Below are positions 8,475 to 15,950 of a stretch of 55,882 nt of DNA, in pieces. Location of the stretch: positions 1 through 55,882 of the forward strand of contig JAEWMQ010000069.1 of assembly GCA_023393125.1 (NCBI GenBank), read 5' to 3'. The stretch's first letter is position 1. The number at the start of each line of letters is the position of its first letter. This DNA comes from Bacillota bacterium. GTDB lineage: Bacteria; Bacillota; Clostridia; Lachnospirales; Cellulosilyticaceae. Position numbers and translations under genes: made by a program. The notes below the pieces were generated by a model, which saw only the letters and a list, made by a program, of their open reading frames with translations, was not told where the DNA came from and did no database searches.

Positions 8475-8947
8475 GTAACTTGTTCTTTCCACATAAATTC
8501 AAATTGTTTTCTGTAATCTACATAAGCATAACCAAGGAGTTTGGCATCATTTTGTTTTTTAAGAATGTAGGATTTAGGGGATAAAGTGGCTAGGGTTTGA
8601 CTATTAATCAAAGTAAGATGATGATCATCTGCCGCTACTATGAAGTTATTATTAACGTAGCCAAAGCAGCCATCTTGCTTACCAACACCTTTACGGAGCT
8701 TGACAGGTAAGAAGATAAGGTTATTATCAATGACTACAGGTGTGTTTAATTTGCTGCCAATCACCTGATAGGTCCAGTGCCTAATCGCCTTAGGGTCAAG
8801 GTGAAGTGTATAAAGCATGCGATAAATATAAGTTTTGATGGAGCAAGAAGCATATTCTTTGGAACCATCTTTAAATAGAATACAAGTAGAGTTTTGGCCG
8901 TAAGTATCATAAAAGGGAATAAGAGCTACAATATTTGAATAGAGCAT
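8471..8947 (-). CDS. ComK-like transcription regulator
   Basis: A 158-residue cytoplasmic protein. Compared from memory with Bacillus subtilis ComK, several blocks line up in order: a start with a proline-rich strand (VALIPFYDTYGQNSTCI), HWTYQVIGSKLNTPVVIDNN and IFLPVKL facing the ComK TYEV...KPPIMVD..IFLFPT region, CFGYVNNNFI, and LTLINSQTL facing ComK's VTFSNGKTM. ComK is the master activator of competence genes in Bacillus. Here the function is inferred only from this similarity. TAAGGAGGTAAA precedes the ATG. The promoter is a near-perfect SigA site with a LexA box just downstream of the -10, so SOS control is expected. It is divergent from a small sigma factor gene. An unrelated small regulator is the main alternative. 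Confidence 0.55.
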   Translation of the reverse strand: MLYSNIVALIPFYDTYGQNSTCILFKDGSKEYASCSIKTYIYRMLYTLHLDPKAIRHWTYQVIGSKLNTPVVIDNNLIFLPVKLRKGVGKQDGCFGYVNNNFIVAADDHHLTLINSQTLATLSPKSYILKKQNDAKLLGYAYVDYRKQFEFMWKEQVT

Positions 8948-8969
8948 GAAAATTTACCTCCTTAGTAAT

Positions 8970-8983
8970 CGAACATATGTTCG
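8970..8983 (-). promoter_or_regulatory. LexA (SOS) operator
   Basis: CGAACATATGTTCG is a perfect palindrome and an exact match to the Bacillus-type LexA box CGAAC-N4-GTTCG. It lies between the -10 and the ribosome site of the ComK-like gene (about 23 bases before the ATG), where bound repressor would block transcription. Confidence 0.85.
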
Positions 8984-8998
8984 CTTTGTTTATGGTAA

Positions 8999-9027
8999 AT
9001 TATATAACTATAGTGAGAAGTTTTCAA
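8999..9027 (-). promoter_or_regulatory. SigA promoter of the ComK-like gene
   Basis: On the reverse strand: TTGAAA (9027-9022), 17-base spacer, TATAAT (9004-8999). A near-consensus promoter, so tight control by the adjoining LexA box would be needed to keep the gene silent. Confidence 0.8.
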
Positions 9028-9169
9028 GTATCTAAAGGTATATTGTATAAAAAATAAGGAGTTTCTGAAACTATTACATAACTAATAAAATCTGTTCAAT
9101 TCATTTTGAATAAAGTTCATGTTACCTTTGTGTTGCGCAAATAAATAGCTGCAGCAGAAAAGGTGAACA

Positions 9170-9676
9170 GTGACAGAGGAACAAAGAGCATTATCTTATG
9201 TATGGTGGGAGAAAATGACACCTCTTATAAGAAAGTTTGTAAGAGAGACGGTGCTATATGGTTTTGACAAAGACGATTTAAAGCAAGAATGTTATATGCA
9301 ACTACAAAAGGCATTAGAAAGATATGATGAGCGCTTTGGCGTTCCTTTTGAAAGCTTCTATAAAATTAGTTTGTATGGATGGCGGTCTAATGAGAATAGG
9401 AAAAGTAGAAGAAGGCTTTTAGAAGAAAAAGGGCTCATGGGGGATACAATAGACGAGCGGATTAGTATTGAGAAAGAAGTGGAGAATAGGCTTTTATGGG
9501 AAATAGCTCTAGGTGAGCTAGAGAAGCTAAGCGAGGTAGAGCAGTATGTTATAAAAGCTTATTATCTAGAAGGTAAAAAGCTTATAGATATTGCCATAAG
9601 CCTGGGAGTAAATTATAAGACAATAGAATCGAGGAAAGGAGTAGCCTTAAGAAAATTAAGCAAGCACTTACGTTAA
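9170..9676 (+). CDS. Small sigma-70 family RNA polymerase sigma factor
   Basis: A 168-residue protein with only sigma regions 2 and 4. Region 2 covers about residues 12-75 (GFDKDDLKQECYMQLQKALERYD and FYKISLYGWRSNENRKSRR, here broken into GFDKDDLKQECY and SLYGWRSNENRK). Region 4 is the C-terminal helix-turn-helix LSEVEQYVIKAYYLEG...IAISLGVNYKTIESR. The likely start is a GTG with AAAGGTGAAC upstream. The size and layout resemble short alternative sigma factors of the ECF/SigH/ComX range. It is divergent from the ComK-like gene, so a link to competence or stress is possible but not shown. No anti-sigma gene is adjacent. Confidence 0.8.
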   Translation: MTEEQRALSYVWWEKMTPLIRKFVRETVLYGFDKDDLKQECYMQLQKALERYDERFGVPFESFYKISLYGWRSNENRKSRRRLLEEKGLMGDTIDERISIEKEVENRLLWEIALGELEKLSEVEQYVIKAYYLEGKKLIDIAISLGVNYKTIESRKGVALRKLSKHLR

Positions 9677-9693
9677 GGAATAAGTAAAAACAT

Positions 9694-9736
9694 AAGACCA
9701 CCTCAGAAGCTTGGGTCACTTTTGAAGTGGTCTTTT
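9694..9736 (+). terminator. Terminator after sigma factor gene
   Basis: AAGACCACCTCAGAA pairs with TTTTGAAGTGGTCTT, followed by TT; a clear stem with two mismatches or wobble pairs. Confidence 0.8.
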
Positions 9737-9744
9737 CATGTGTT

Positions 9745-9785
9745 TGTATTATGTTTGTATTCCATTTGTAATATAGGTTTGTATT
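9745..9785 (+). promoter_or_regulatory. Phased TGTATT/TGTAAT direct repeats (WalR-like)
   Basis: TGTATT (9745), TGTATT (9756), TGTAAT (9767) and TGTATT (9780) occur with spacings of 11, 11 and 13 bases. The 6-N5-6 geometry is that of WalR/PhoP-type boxes (TGTWAH-N5-TGTWAH); three of the four half-sites differ by one base. The last repeat touches the -35 of the promoter for the SLH gene. Confidence 0.5.
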
Positions 9786-9812
9786 GTTTTTTAAGCATTT
9801 TTGGCATAGAAT
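9784..9812 (+). promoter_or_regulatory. Promoter of the SLH-domain protein gene
   Basis: TTGTTT (9784-9789), 17-base spacer, TAGAAT (9807-9812). The -35 is abutted by the phased repeats. Confidence 0.55.
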
Positions 9813-9870
9813 AGAGTTAAAGTAGAGAAAAAATGTAGAACTTTAACCAATTAGAGGAGGTAGGGAATTT

Positions 9871-11874
9871 ATGAAGTTTAGAAAGTTTAATAAAAGTTTA
9901 TTAGCACTTAGCTTAGCTACTTTATATACAGTTAGTACCTTTGCAGCAACTGCAGCTGACGTACCAGCAAATCACTGGGCATATACAGCTATTACAGATT
10001 TAGAAAATAGGGGAATTATTACTTATAATAGTAAAGGGCAATTTTTACCTAATAATCAAATGACCTTCTTTGAAGTGGCTGATATCTTAGCTAAAGCTAC
10101 AGGGTATGTCAATGTGGAGATTGCTACGAATGTAGATGAATCCTTCAAAAATCAAATCATTAGTAACTATAATACTCAAAAGCCGACCCTTACATCTTAT
10201 GCAGCTAAGTATAGTACATGGGACAAGCTTTATGATCAACAAGTAGCGTACATATTAGGTAGAGGTTTTATTAATAAAACAGATTTAGATAAATTCATAA
10301 CTACAGTTAATAATAAAGAAACAAAAGCAACTATGACCAAGCAAGACTTAGCGGTATATATTGTACGTATACTTGGTAAAGAAAAAACAGCTCAGTCTTC
10401 TTATGTAGCAGGGGCTTTCAATGATGAGAACTTAATAAGCGCAGCCAATAGACCACATATGGCGTACTTAAAGAGTATAGGCCTTATTACACCTGATGCA
10501 AAGGGAAACTCTAATCCTAATACAGTAGTAACAAAAGCCTTATGCGCTAAAATGGTAAGTGATGCTTTAAAGATAAGAGATGCAGGGACTAATAATGGTT
10601 CAAATGGTAGCACCAATAATGGAGAGACAAATACTACAGCTGGTGAAACTGTTACCTTTAAAAAGATGATGTCTAAAAACACAACAGAGCAGTACATAGC
10701 CGTGCAAAAAGATGGAGATAGCAAAACTATTTATTATACAGTTAAAAATACTTTAAAAGCCAAAGATGAAGCAGGCAATGAAGTGAGTTTATCTGCCCTT
10801 ACAGCAGAGCAAAAGATAACTGTAACTTATGAATTAGTGAACAATGTAGAGTACATTACTAGTATAAAAGTAGCAGGAAATGGTAATAGTAATTCAAGTG
10901 GGAATAATAACAATTCAAATGGTAATGATATTACTGTCAATGTAACTACAGTAACAGGTACTTTAATGGAGAAGATTAGTAATGGGATTGTGCGCATCAC
11001 TCTTGCAGATGGGCAATCTAGAACATATATTTTAGATAGTAATTGCATCATCACTTTAAATGGTGTGACAGCTGATAGTAGCTTGCTAAGTGCAGGTGAT
11101 AGTGTTACTATGAGTGTGCAAAATGCTACTATTACTAAAATACAGGCGACTAAGGGAACAGGAAATACAGTAGTTAATTTAAATAGTGGAGAGATAACAG
11201 CTAAACAAGCAGCTTTAGATGGCTATAATGTAACTCTTAAACAAGGAAATAGCGAAGCAACTGTATTTATACCAGAAGAAGCAACGGTTAAACGTAATAA
11301 TAAGATCAAAAACCTAGAGGATTTAAGAATAGGTGATCAAATTAGCTTAACAAAAACAGGAGACACTGTTAGTGCGGTTATAGCAACAGGAGAACAAAGC
11401 ACTGTAACAGGTATGATTAAAGAGATTCACCTTGCACAACCAGGTAGAGTAGTGGTTAATACAGGTAAAGAAACTGTAACTTACACTTTAGGTACAGCAA
11501 CAGAAATCTATGATATTAATACACGCAAATTCATTAATTTACGTGATTTACATTTAGGTCAACAGATTGAACTGTTACTTGAAAGTAAGGAAGTAGTTTC
11601 TCTTGATGTTGTTAAGAGTACAAGTGCAGTGAATTACAAAGGAATCATAAAAGACGTATCAAGAACTAGTGATTATATTGATGTGCTTGTAGAGTATGAT
11701 CCTATCTCAGGTCAAACTCAGGTTTATAAACGAATAGAAGTACCTAGTTCACTTTCTATTATCAATAATAATAAAGAAGTTAATCGTAATACTTTAGATA
11801 AAGGTATGGAAATAGTTATTACGTATAAGTATTTAGATGATTCTTCACCAGAAAAAATCCTAGTCATTGGATAA
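9871..11874 (+). CDS. S-layer homology (SLH) domain surface protein
   Basis: A 667-residue exported protein. A Sec signal peptide (about residues 1-27, ending near TFAATA) is followed by SLH repeats at about 29-78 (VPANHWAYTAITDLENRGI), 118-170 (a diverged one) and 183-236 (FNDENLISAANRPHMAYLKSIGLI). SLH domains bind secondary cell-wall polymer and hold the protein on the outside of the wall. A Gly/Asn/Ser linker (about 238-252) leads to a C-terminal half of small beta-rich units such as VTGTLMEKISNGIVRITLADG, each reading like an SH3/KOW-type fold. No catalytic motif is seen. It stands upstream of the LysM protein and walRK, and its promoter carries WalR-like repeats, which suits a cell-wall-regulon member. 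AGAGGAGGTAGGG precedes the ATG. Confidence 0.85.
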   Translation: MKFRKFNKSLLALSLATLYTVSTFAATAADVPANHWAYTAITDLENRGIITYNSKGQFLPNNQMTFFEVADILAKATGYVNVEIATNVDESFKNQIISNYNTQKPTLTSYAAKYSTWDKLYDQQVAYILGRGFINKTDLDKFITTVNNKETKATMTKQDLAVYIVRILGKEKTAQSSYVAGAFNDENLISAANRPHMAYLKSIGLITPDAKGNSNPNTVVTKALCAKMVSDALKIRDAGTNNGSNGSTNNGETNTTAGETVTFKKMMSKNTTEQYIAVQKDGDSKTIYYTVKNTLKAKDEAGNEVSLSALTAEQKITVTYELVNNVEYITSIKVAGNGNSNSSGNNNNSNGNDITVNVTTVTGTLMEKISNGIVRITLADGQSRTYILDSNCIITLNGVTADSSLLSAGDSVTMSVQNATITKIQATKGTGNTVVNLNSGEITAKQAALDGYNVTLKQGNSEATVFIPEEATVKRNNKIKNLEDLRIGDQISLTKTGDTVSAVIATGEQSTVTGMIKEIHLAQPGRVVVNTGKETVTYTLGTATEIYDINTRKFINLRDLHLGQQIELLLESKEVVSLDVVKSTSAVNYKGIIKDVSRTSDYIDVLVEYDPISGQTQVYKRIEVPSSLSIINNNKEVNRNTLDKGMEIVITYKYLDDSSPEKILVIG

Positions 11875-11892
11875 ATAGCAAAGTATAATAGT

Positions 11893-11928
11893 AAAAGGGG
11901 GACATGAAGGAATATGTCCCCTTTTATG
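11893..11928 (+). terminator. Terminator after SLH protein gene
   Basis: AAAAGGGGGACAT pairs with ATGTCCCCTTTT (one bulge), followed by AT-rich sequence. Confidence 0.8.
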
Positions 11929-11980
11929 CTAATTTAGAGGGTTGTATTTTAACTTAAACTTAAGAGAGAGGAGTAGAAAG

Positions 11981-12790
11981 GTGGCAAGAAGTAGTGGAAA
12001 TAAGGTAATTAAGATAAGTAGTGCTAGAAGAAGACGTAGCTTTAACTTGCAGCCAGATAGAAGAATGATGGTCATTGCAGTTATTATAGCGTCTCTTTTA
12101 GGTATATGGCTTGCATTTAGGCCGAATGCCTATGAGATTAGTATTAATGGAGAGGTAATAGGTGCCATTAAGGAGCTTAAAGTAATAGAAGCAGCTAAAG
12201 AAACCGTTATAACACAGCTTAAATCTCAGTATAAAAGTGATGTTAAATTTGAAGATGACTTAGAACTAAGAAGATATCGTGCTAAAAAAAGAGACTATAT
12301 TGACCCTACTTATTTAATATCCTGCATGAGAAATAATATGGAAATTTTAGTTGGGTTTAAAGAAATATATGTAGAAGATGAACCTGTTGGTATTATTACT
12401 TCAGAGGAAGAACTAGACACACTTAAAGCTGAACTGAAGAAAAAGTATTATGGAGAAAAAGAAGTTAAAGTAGAATTTGGTAAAAAGGTTGAATTAAAAG
12501 ATGTATTTGCTAAAGAAGCAGACCTGATTCCTATGGAGAAGCTAGTACAAAAATGCAGCGTTACCACACCTAAAAGTATCAGCTATGAAATACAAAGTGG
12601 TGACACACTTTCAGGTATTGCTAGTAAATATAATACAACTGTTGATAGTATTATAGCGGCTAATCCAGAGTTCTCAGATAAAGTTGTATTAAGAATTGGG
12701 CAGACTATTAAAGTCAATATAAATGAACCACTACTTCCATTAAGTGTAGTAAATGAAGAAGTAGCTATCGAAGAAAATAAAGAAGTTTAA
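11981..12790 (+). CDS. Membrane-anchored LysM domain protein
   Basis: A 269-residue protein starting at a GTG with AGAGAGGAG at the right distance; an upstream in-frame TTG at 11942 has no ribosome site. An Arg/Lys-rich cytoplasmic N terminus (RRRR) precedes one membrane helix (MMVIAVIIASLLGIWLAF). The extracellular part has a charged alpha/beta stretch and ends in a LysM domain (SYEIQSGDTLSGIASKY...IGQTIKVNI), which binds N-acetylglucosamine in peptidoglycan. It probably connects membrane and wall. It sits 33 bases ahead of walR, so it is likely part of the wall-control operon, possibly as a sensor-side or scaffolding factor. No hydrolase domain is present. Confidence 0.8.
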   Translation: MARSSGNKVIKISSARRRRSFNLQPDRRMMVIAVIIASLLGIWLAFRPNAYEISINGEVIGAIKELKVIEAAKETVITQLKSQYKSDVKFEDDLELRRYRAKKRDYIDPTYLISCMRNNMEILVGFKEIYVEDEPVGIITSEEELDTLKAELKKKYYGEKEVKVEFGKKVELKDVFAKEADLIPMEKLVQKCSVTTPKSISYEIQSGDTLSGIASKYNTTVDSIIAANPEFSDKVVLRIGQTIKVNINEPLLPLSVVNEEVAIEENKEV

Positions 12791-12823
12791 ATATAAAAAG
12801 AGATTGAGTAGGGGGAGATTCAA

Positions 12824-13513
12824 GTGCAACGTATTGGTATTATTGAAGATGAAAAGGCTATTTCAGATATTATCAAGTACAATTTAGAAAAGGATGGTTA
12901 TGAAGTATACACCGCCTATGATGGTGAAGAGGGTCTAAACCTTATTAAAAACAAGGACTTAGACCTAGTCCTTCTAGATATTATGCTACCTAAGAAAGAT
13001 GGCTTAGAAATTTGCAAGGAAATTAGGCAAATCAAAGAAGTGCCAATTATTATTATTTCTGCAAAGGCAGATGAAATCGATAAAGTCCTAGCTTTAGAGT
13101 TAGGTGCTGATGACTATGTAACGAAGCCTTTTGGTATGAGAGAGGTAATGGCAAGAATAAAGGCAAGGCTTAGAAGGAAAGTAATAGAAGGAAATAAGGC
13201 AGAAGATAATGAAGATAACTTAGTAGAAGCTAACTTATGTATGGATCTAAAAAAATATGAAGTAAGTAAAAATAATGAAGCCATTGACCTGACCCTTAGA
13301 GAGTTTGAACTTTTGAAATTCCTTTGGCAATCCAAAGGGCAAGTATTTTCTAGGGAAGAACTACTAGAAAAAGTTTGGGGTTATGAGTACTATGGTGATG
13401 TAAGGACAGTAGATGTAACCATTAGAAGATTAAGAGAAAAAATAGAAGACGATGCCTCTAAAGCAGCTTATGTATTAACAAAAAGAGGTGTAGGCTACTA
13501 TTTTAGGGGCTAA
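12824..13513 (+). CDS. walR: Response regulator WalR (YycF)
   Basis: A 229-residue OmpR/PhoB-family regulator. The receiver domain (1-115) has the acidic pair IIEDE, phosphoacceptor Asp in LVLLDIMLP (about residue 52), Thr/Ser in IIISAKAD and Lys in VTKPFG. The winged-helix DNA-binding domain (about 130-229) has LTLREFELLKFLWQSKGQVFSREELLEKVWG (parts shown: LTLREFELLKFL and SREELLEKVWG) and TVDVTIRRLREKIE. WalR controls peptidoglycan hydrolase and wall genes in Firmicutes. The call rests on the following kinase and on yycH/yycI downstream. GTG start with GGGGGAGATT upstream. Candidate WalR boxes occur at 9745 and 15270. Confidence 0.9.
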   Translation: MQRIGIIEDEKAISDIIKYNLEKDGYEVYTAYDGEEGLNLIKNKDLDLVLLDIMLPKKDGLEICKEIRQIKEVPIIIISAKADEIDKVLALELGADDYVTKPFGMREVMARIKARLRRKVIEGNKAEDNEDNLVEANLCMDLKKYEVSKNNEAIDLTLREFELLKFLWQSKGQVFSREELLEKVWGYEYYGDVRTVDVTIRRLREKIEDDASKAAYVLTKRGVGYYFRG

Positions 13514-13516
13514 GCT

Positions 13517-15253
13517 ATGAAAACAAGCATACAGCTTAAAATTGTATTAATTTACTTGTGTACTATCATCATCATCATGCTTATAAGTGGTACATATATT
13601 GTTTATAGTACGGAAGAGAGAGGCTATAAGGGTGTTCAAAATACCATTGAAACTATGGCAGAGACTATAGAGCTAAGAAGTAATTGGAACTTAGATGATC
13701 TTGGTAATCAGGTAGGCGATCAATATATTATTTATAGTTTAGACTCAGAAGGCAGGATAGAAAGCTCTACAGGTGGAGACCTAAGTAAAGGTGATAAACT
13801 GCAAGAAGAGGTAGTTATTCGGGCTATAAGGACGAAAAAGTCTGCCACAGCTGAGATTAGCCATTTTTCTGTTTTTACGGGTAATGAATATACAGATCAT
13901 GCAAGAGTTATTTTGAATAATGAGGGAGAGATTGAGCGTATTATTTATATTAAAGCGAGTATAGTGGATGTGCATGGTAATATCTTTAATATTATGAAGA
14001 CTATTACTGTTGGACTTATATTAGCTATGTTTATTACAGGTTTTTGTGGCATTGTATTTTCTAATATGATTACTGCACCAATAAAGGCTCTTACGAATAA
14101 TTCGAGGAAATTGGCAGCAGGTAACTTTATTGCCAGAATACCTGTGGAAGCAACAGATGAGATCGGAGAACTCACCCAAAGCTTTAATTACATGGCAAGT
14201 CAGCTCAGCACCACTATGGAAGTAATCACCAGTGAGAAAAACAAATTAGAAAAGATTTTTGAACATATGGCTGATGGCGTTATGGCTTTTAACAGACAAG
14301 GTGTTTTAATTCATGTTAATTCAGTGTGTTATGAAATGATAGGTGCTACCACTATGGCGCCTAACTTTGAAGAAGTTTTTGAAAACATGGGTCTAGAAGT
14401 TAATTTTGAGGAGCTACTAGCAGGGAATCCTTATGAAGGTGCAGATCAAACACTGACTCTAGGTAATAGATATTTAAAGATGCACTTTGATGTTTATTTA
14501 AATGCTAAAAAGGAAGCTGATGGCTTAGTAGTGGTTATCCAAGATGTTACAAAACAGCAAAAGTTAGATCAGATGCGTAAAGAATTCGTAGCAAATGTAT
14601 CACATGAATTACGTACACCACTGACCACAGTAAAAAGCTATACAGAAACCTTGATAGATGGTGCTATTGATGAAAGAGAAACCGCTATGCACTTTCTTGG
14701 AGTAATGGAAAAGGAAGCGGACCGTATGACGGCTCTTGTTCAAGATTTATTAGAGCTTTCACGTATTGATAACAAACAAATCCAGTTAGAATTTGTTAGA
14801 ATTAACTTAAAACCACTTTTAGAAGAAGTTTTAGAAGCCCAGTACATACATATTATTAAACAAGGTCATCATTTAGAAGTAAATTATGATCAAAAAGAGG
14901 ACTATTTCATTGAGGGAGATATGTCCCGTATCAGACAAATCTTACATAATATTTTATCCAATGCCATTAAATATAGCCCCGAACCAGGTTCTATAAGTGT
15001 CTACATGAAGAAAGAAGATGCATATGTTATAGTAGAAATCTCAGATACTGGAATGGGTATACCAGAAGAAGACTTAGAACGTATCTTTGAACGCTTTTAT
15101 AGGGTAGATAAAGCACGTTCTAGGAAGATGGGGGGGACTGGACTTGGTTTGTCTATTGCAAAAGAACTTCTCCTTCTTCATAAAGGGGACATAAAGATTG
15201 AAAGCCAGATAGGACAAGGGACTAAGGTTATTTTGAATTTTCCGAAAATATAA
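13517..15253 (+). CDS. walK: Sensor histidine kinase WalK (YycG)
   Basis: A 578-residue membrane kinase. Helices at about 7-28 and 152-177 flank a 120-residue extracellular sensor domain. HAMP follows (about 178-232), then a PAS domain (about 245-345), HisKA with FVANVSHELRTPLTT (phosphoacceptor His363) and HATPase_c with N box NILSNAIKYS, G1 DTGMGIP, F box FERFYRVDKARS and G2 GGTGLGLSIAK. It phosphorylates WalR, and senses wall precursor state in relatives. It starts three bases after the walR stop. The set HAMP-PAS-kinase and VSHELRTPLTTVKSY is typical for WalK. All catalytic motifs are intact. Confidence 0.9.
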   Translation: MKTSIQLKIVLIYLCTIIIIMLISGTYIVYSTEERGYKGVQNTIETMAETIELRSNWNLDDLGNQVGDQYIIYSLDSEGRIESSTGGDLSKGDKLQEEVVIRAIRTKKSATAEISHFSVFTGNEYTDHARVILNNEGEIERIIYIKASIVDVHGNIFNIMKTITVGLILAMFITGFCGIVFSNMITAPIKALTNNSRKLAAGNFIARIPVEATDEIGELTQSFNYMASQLSTTMEVITSEKNKLEKIFEHMADGVMAFNRQGVLIHVNSVCYEMIGATTMAPNFEEVFENMGLEVNFEELLAGNPYEGADQTLTLGNRYLKMHFDVYLNAKKEADGLVVVIQDVTKQQKLDQMRKEFVANVSHELRTPLTTVKSYTETLIDGAIDERETAMHFLGVMEKEADRMTALVQDLLELSRIDNKQIQLEFVRINLKPLLEEVLEAQYIHIIKQGHHLEVNYDQKEDYFIEGDMSRIRQILHNILSNAIKYSPEPGSISVYMKKEDAYVIVEISDTGMGIPEEDLERIFERFYRVDKARSRKMGGTGLGLSIAKELLLLHKGDIKIESQIGQGTKVILNFPKI

Positions 15254-15269
15254 AGAAAATGTTATGAGA

Positions 15270-15314
15270 TGTAATCATATTGTAATATGGAAAATAGAAA
15301 ATTTATATTATAAT
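15270..15314 (+). promoter_or_regulatory. WalR box and activator-type promoter
   Basis: TGTAAT (15270-15275), 5 bases, TGTAAT (15281-15286) is an exact match to the WalR consensus TGTWAH-N5-TGTWAH. A -10 TATAAT lies at 15309-15314, but the -35 position (15286-15291, TATGGA) is poor. A WalR dimer would sit right at the missing -35, the geometry expected for activation by an OmpR-family protein. It would drive the 15399 gene and yycH. Confidence 0.65.
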
Positions 15315-15398
15315 AGAGATAGATGAATAATGACTATATGACAAATGAAAAGTTAATAATAGATAACTTTTAAAATGATAGAAAGGGGGATTGTAGTC

Positions 15399-15926
15399 AT
15401 GAGAAAAAGAAGAAGTTTAGTTTTCTTATTTGTATTTATGATGATGAGCTTATATGCAAGTGCTATCTATGCTAATGATACAAAAGAAGAAGTTAAAGGT
15501 GTTAATGTAAAAGTAGTAACAGAGGATAAAGATGATAAGTCCATCGATTATTTAGTGAGTGAGGATGACTACGTTAAAATTACCCGCAATAATTCTAATT
15601 TAAAAGTGTCTAATACTACTTTTGAAGGAAAGCAGCTATTAATAGGTAGTGTGAATAAAGGAACGGAAATTACAATTGCTATTTATAATAAAGCAGCTAA
15701 TAAAGAAGAGTATAAGGAAGAAGCTACTAATACCTATACTATAAAGGTGGATACAGCTGAAGGTTTTGAACAACTTATTGAACTTTTAGAAGGTGATAAT
15801 AAGATTAAAGTCACTTATGCCAATAAAGCAGATAAGAAATATGATTCCATGGTCTTTTATATCAAGCGTGAAAGTGCAGAAAGTAAGAAAGCAATCGAGA
15901 GCTTTGTAGTTAAAGCAAACTTATAA
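15399..15926 (+). CDS. Secreted or wall-associated protein of unknown function (175 aa)
   Basis: No family is recognised. The ATG at 15399 is chosen because GAAAGGGGGATTG lies just upstream; an in-frame ATG at 15375 lacks one. Residues 1-25 are a Sec signal peptide (RKRR then LVFLFVFMMMSLYASAIYA, cleavage near YA-N). The mature protein is about 150 residues, highly charged and rich in Lys/Glu/Asp with alternating beta-strand patterns, without cysteine. It sits between walK and yycH behind a consensus WalR box, so it is probably a WalR-regulated envelope protein. A wall-stress feedback role is inference. Confidence 0.65.
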   Translation: MRKRRSLVFLFVFMMMSLYASAIYANDTKEEVKGVNVKVVTEDKDDKSIDYLVSEDDYVKITRNNSNLKVSNTTFEGKQLLIGSVNKGTEITIAIYNKAANKEEYKEEATNTYTIKVDTAEGFEQLIELLEGDNKIKVTYANKADKKYDSMVFYIKRESAESKKAIESFVVKANL

Positions 15927-15950
15927 TAAGAACAAAGTAAGGGTGATGAT

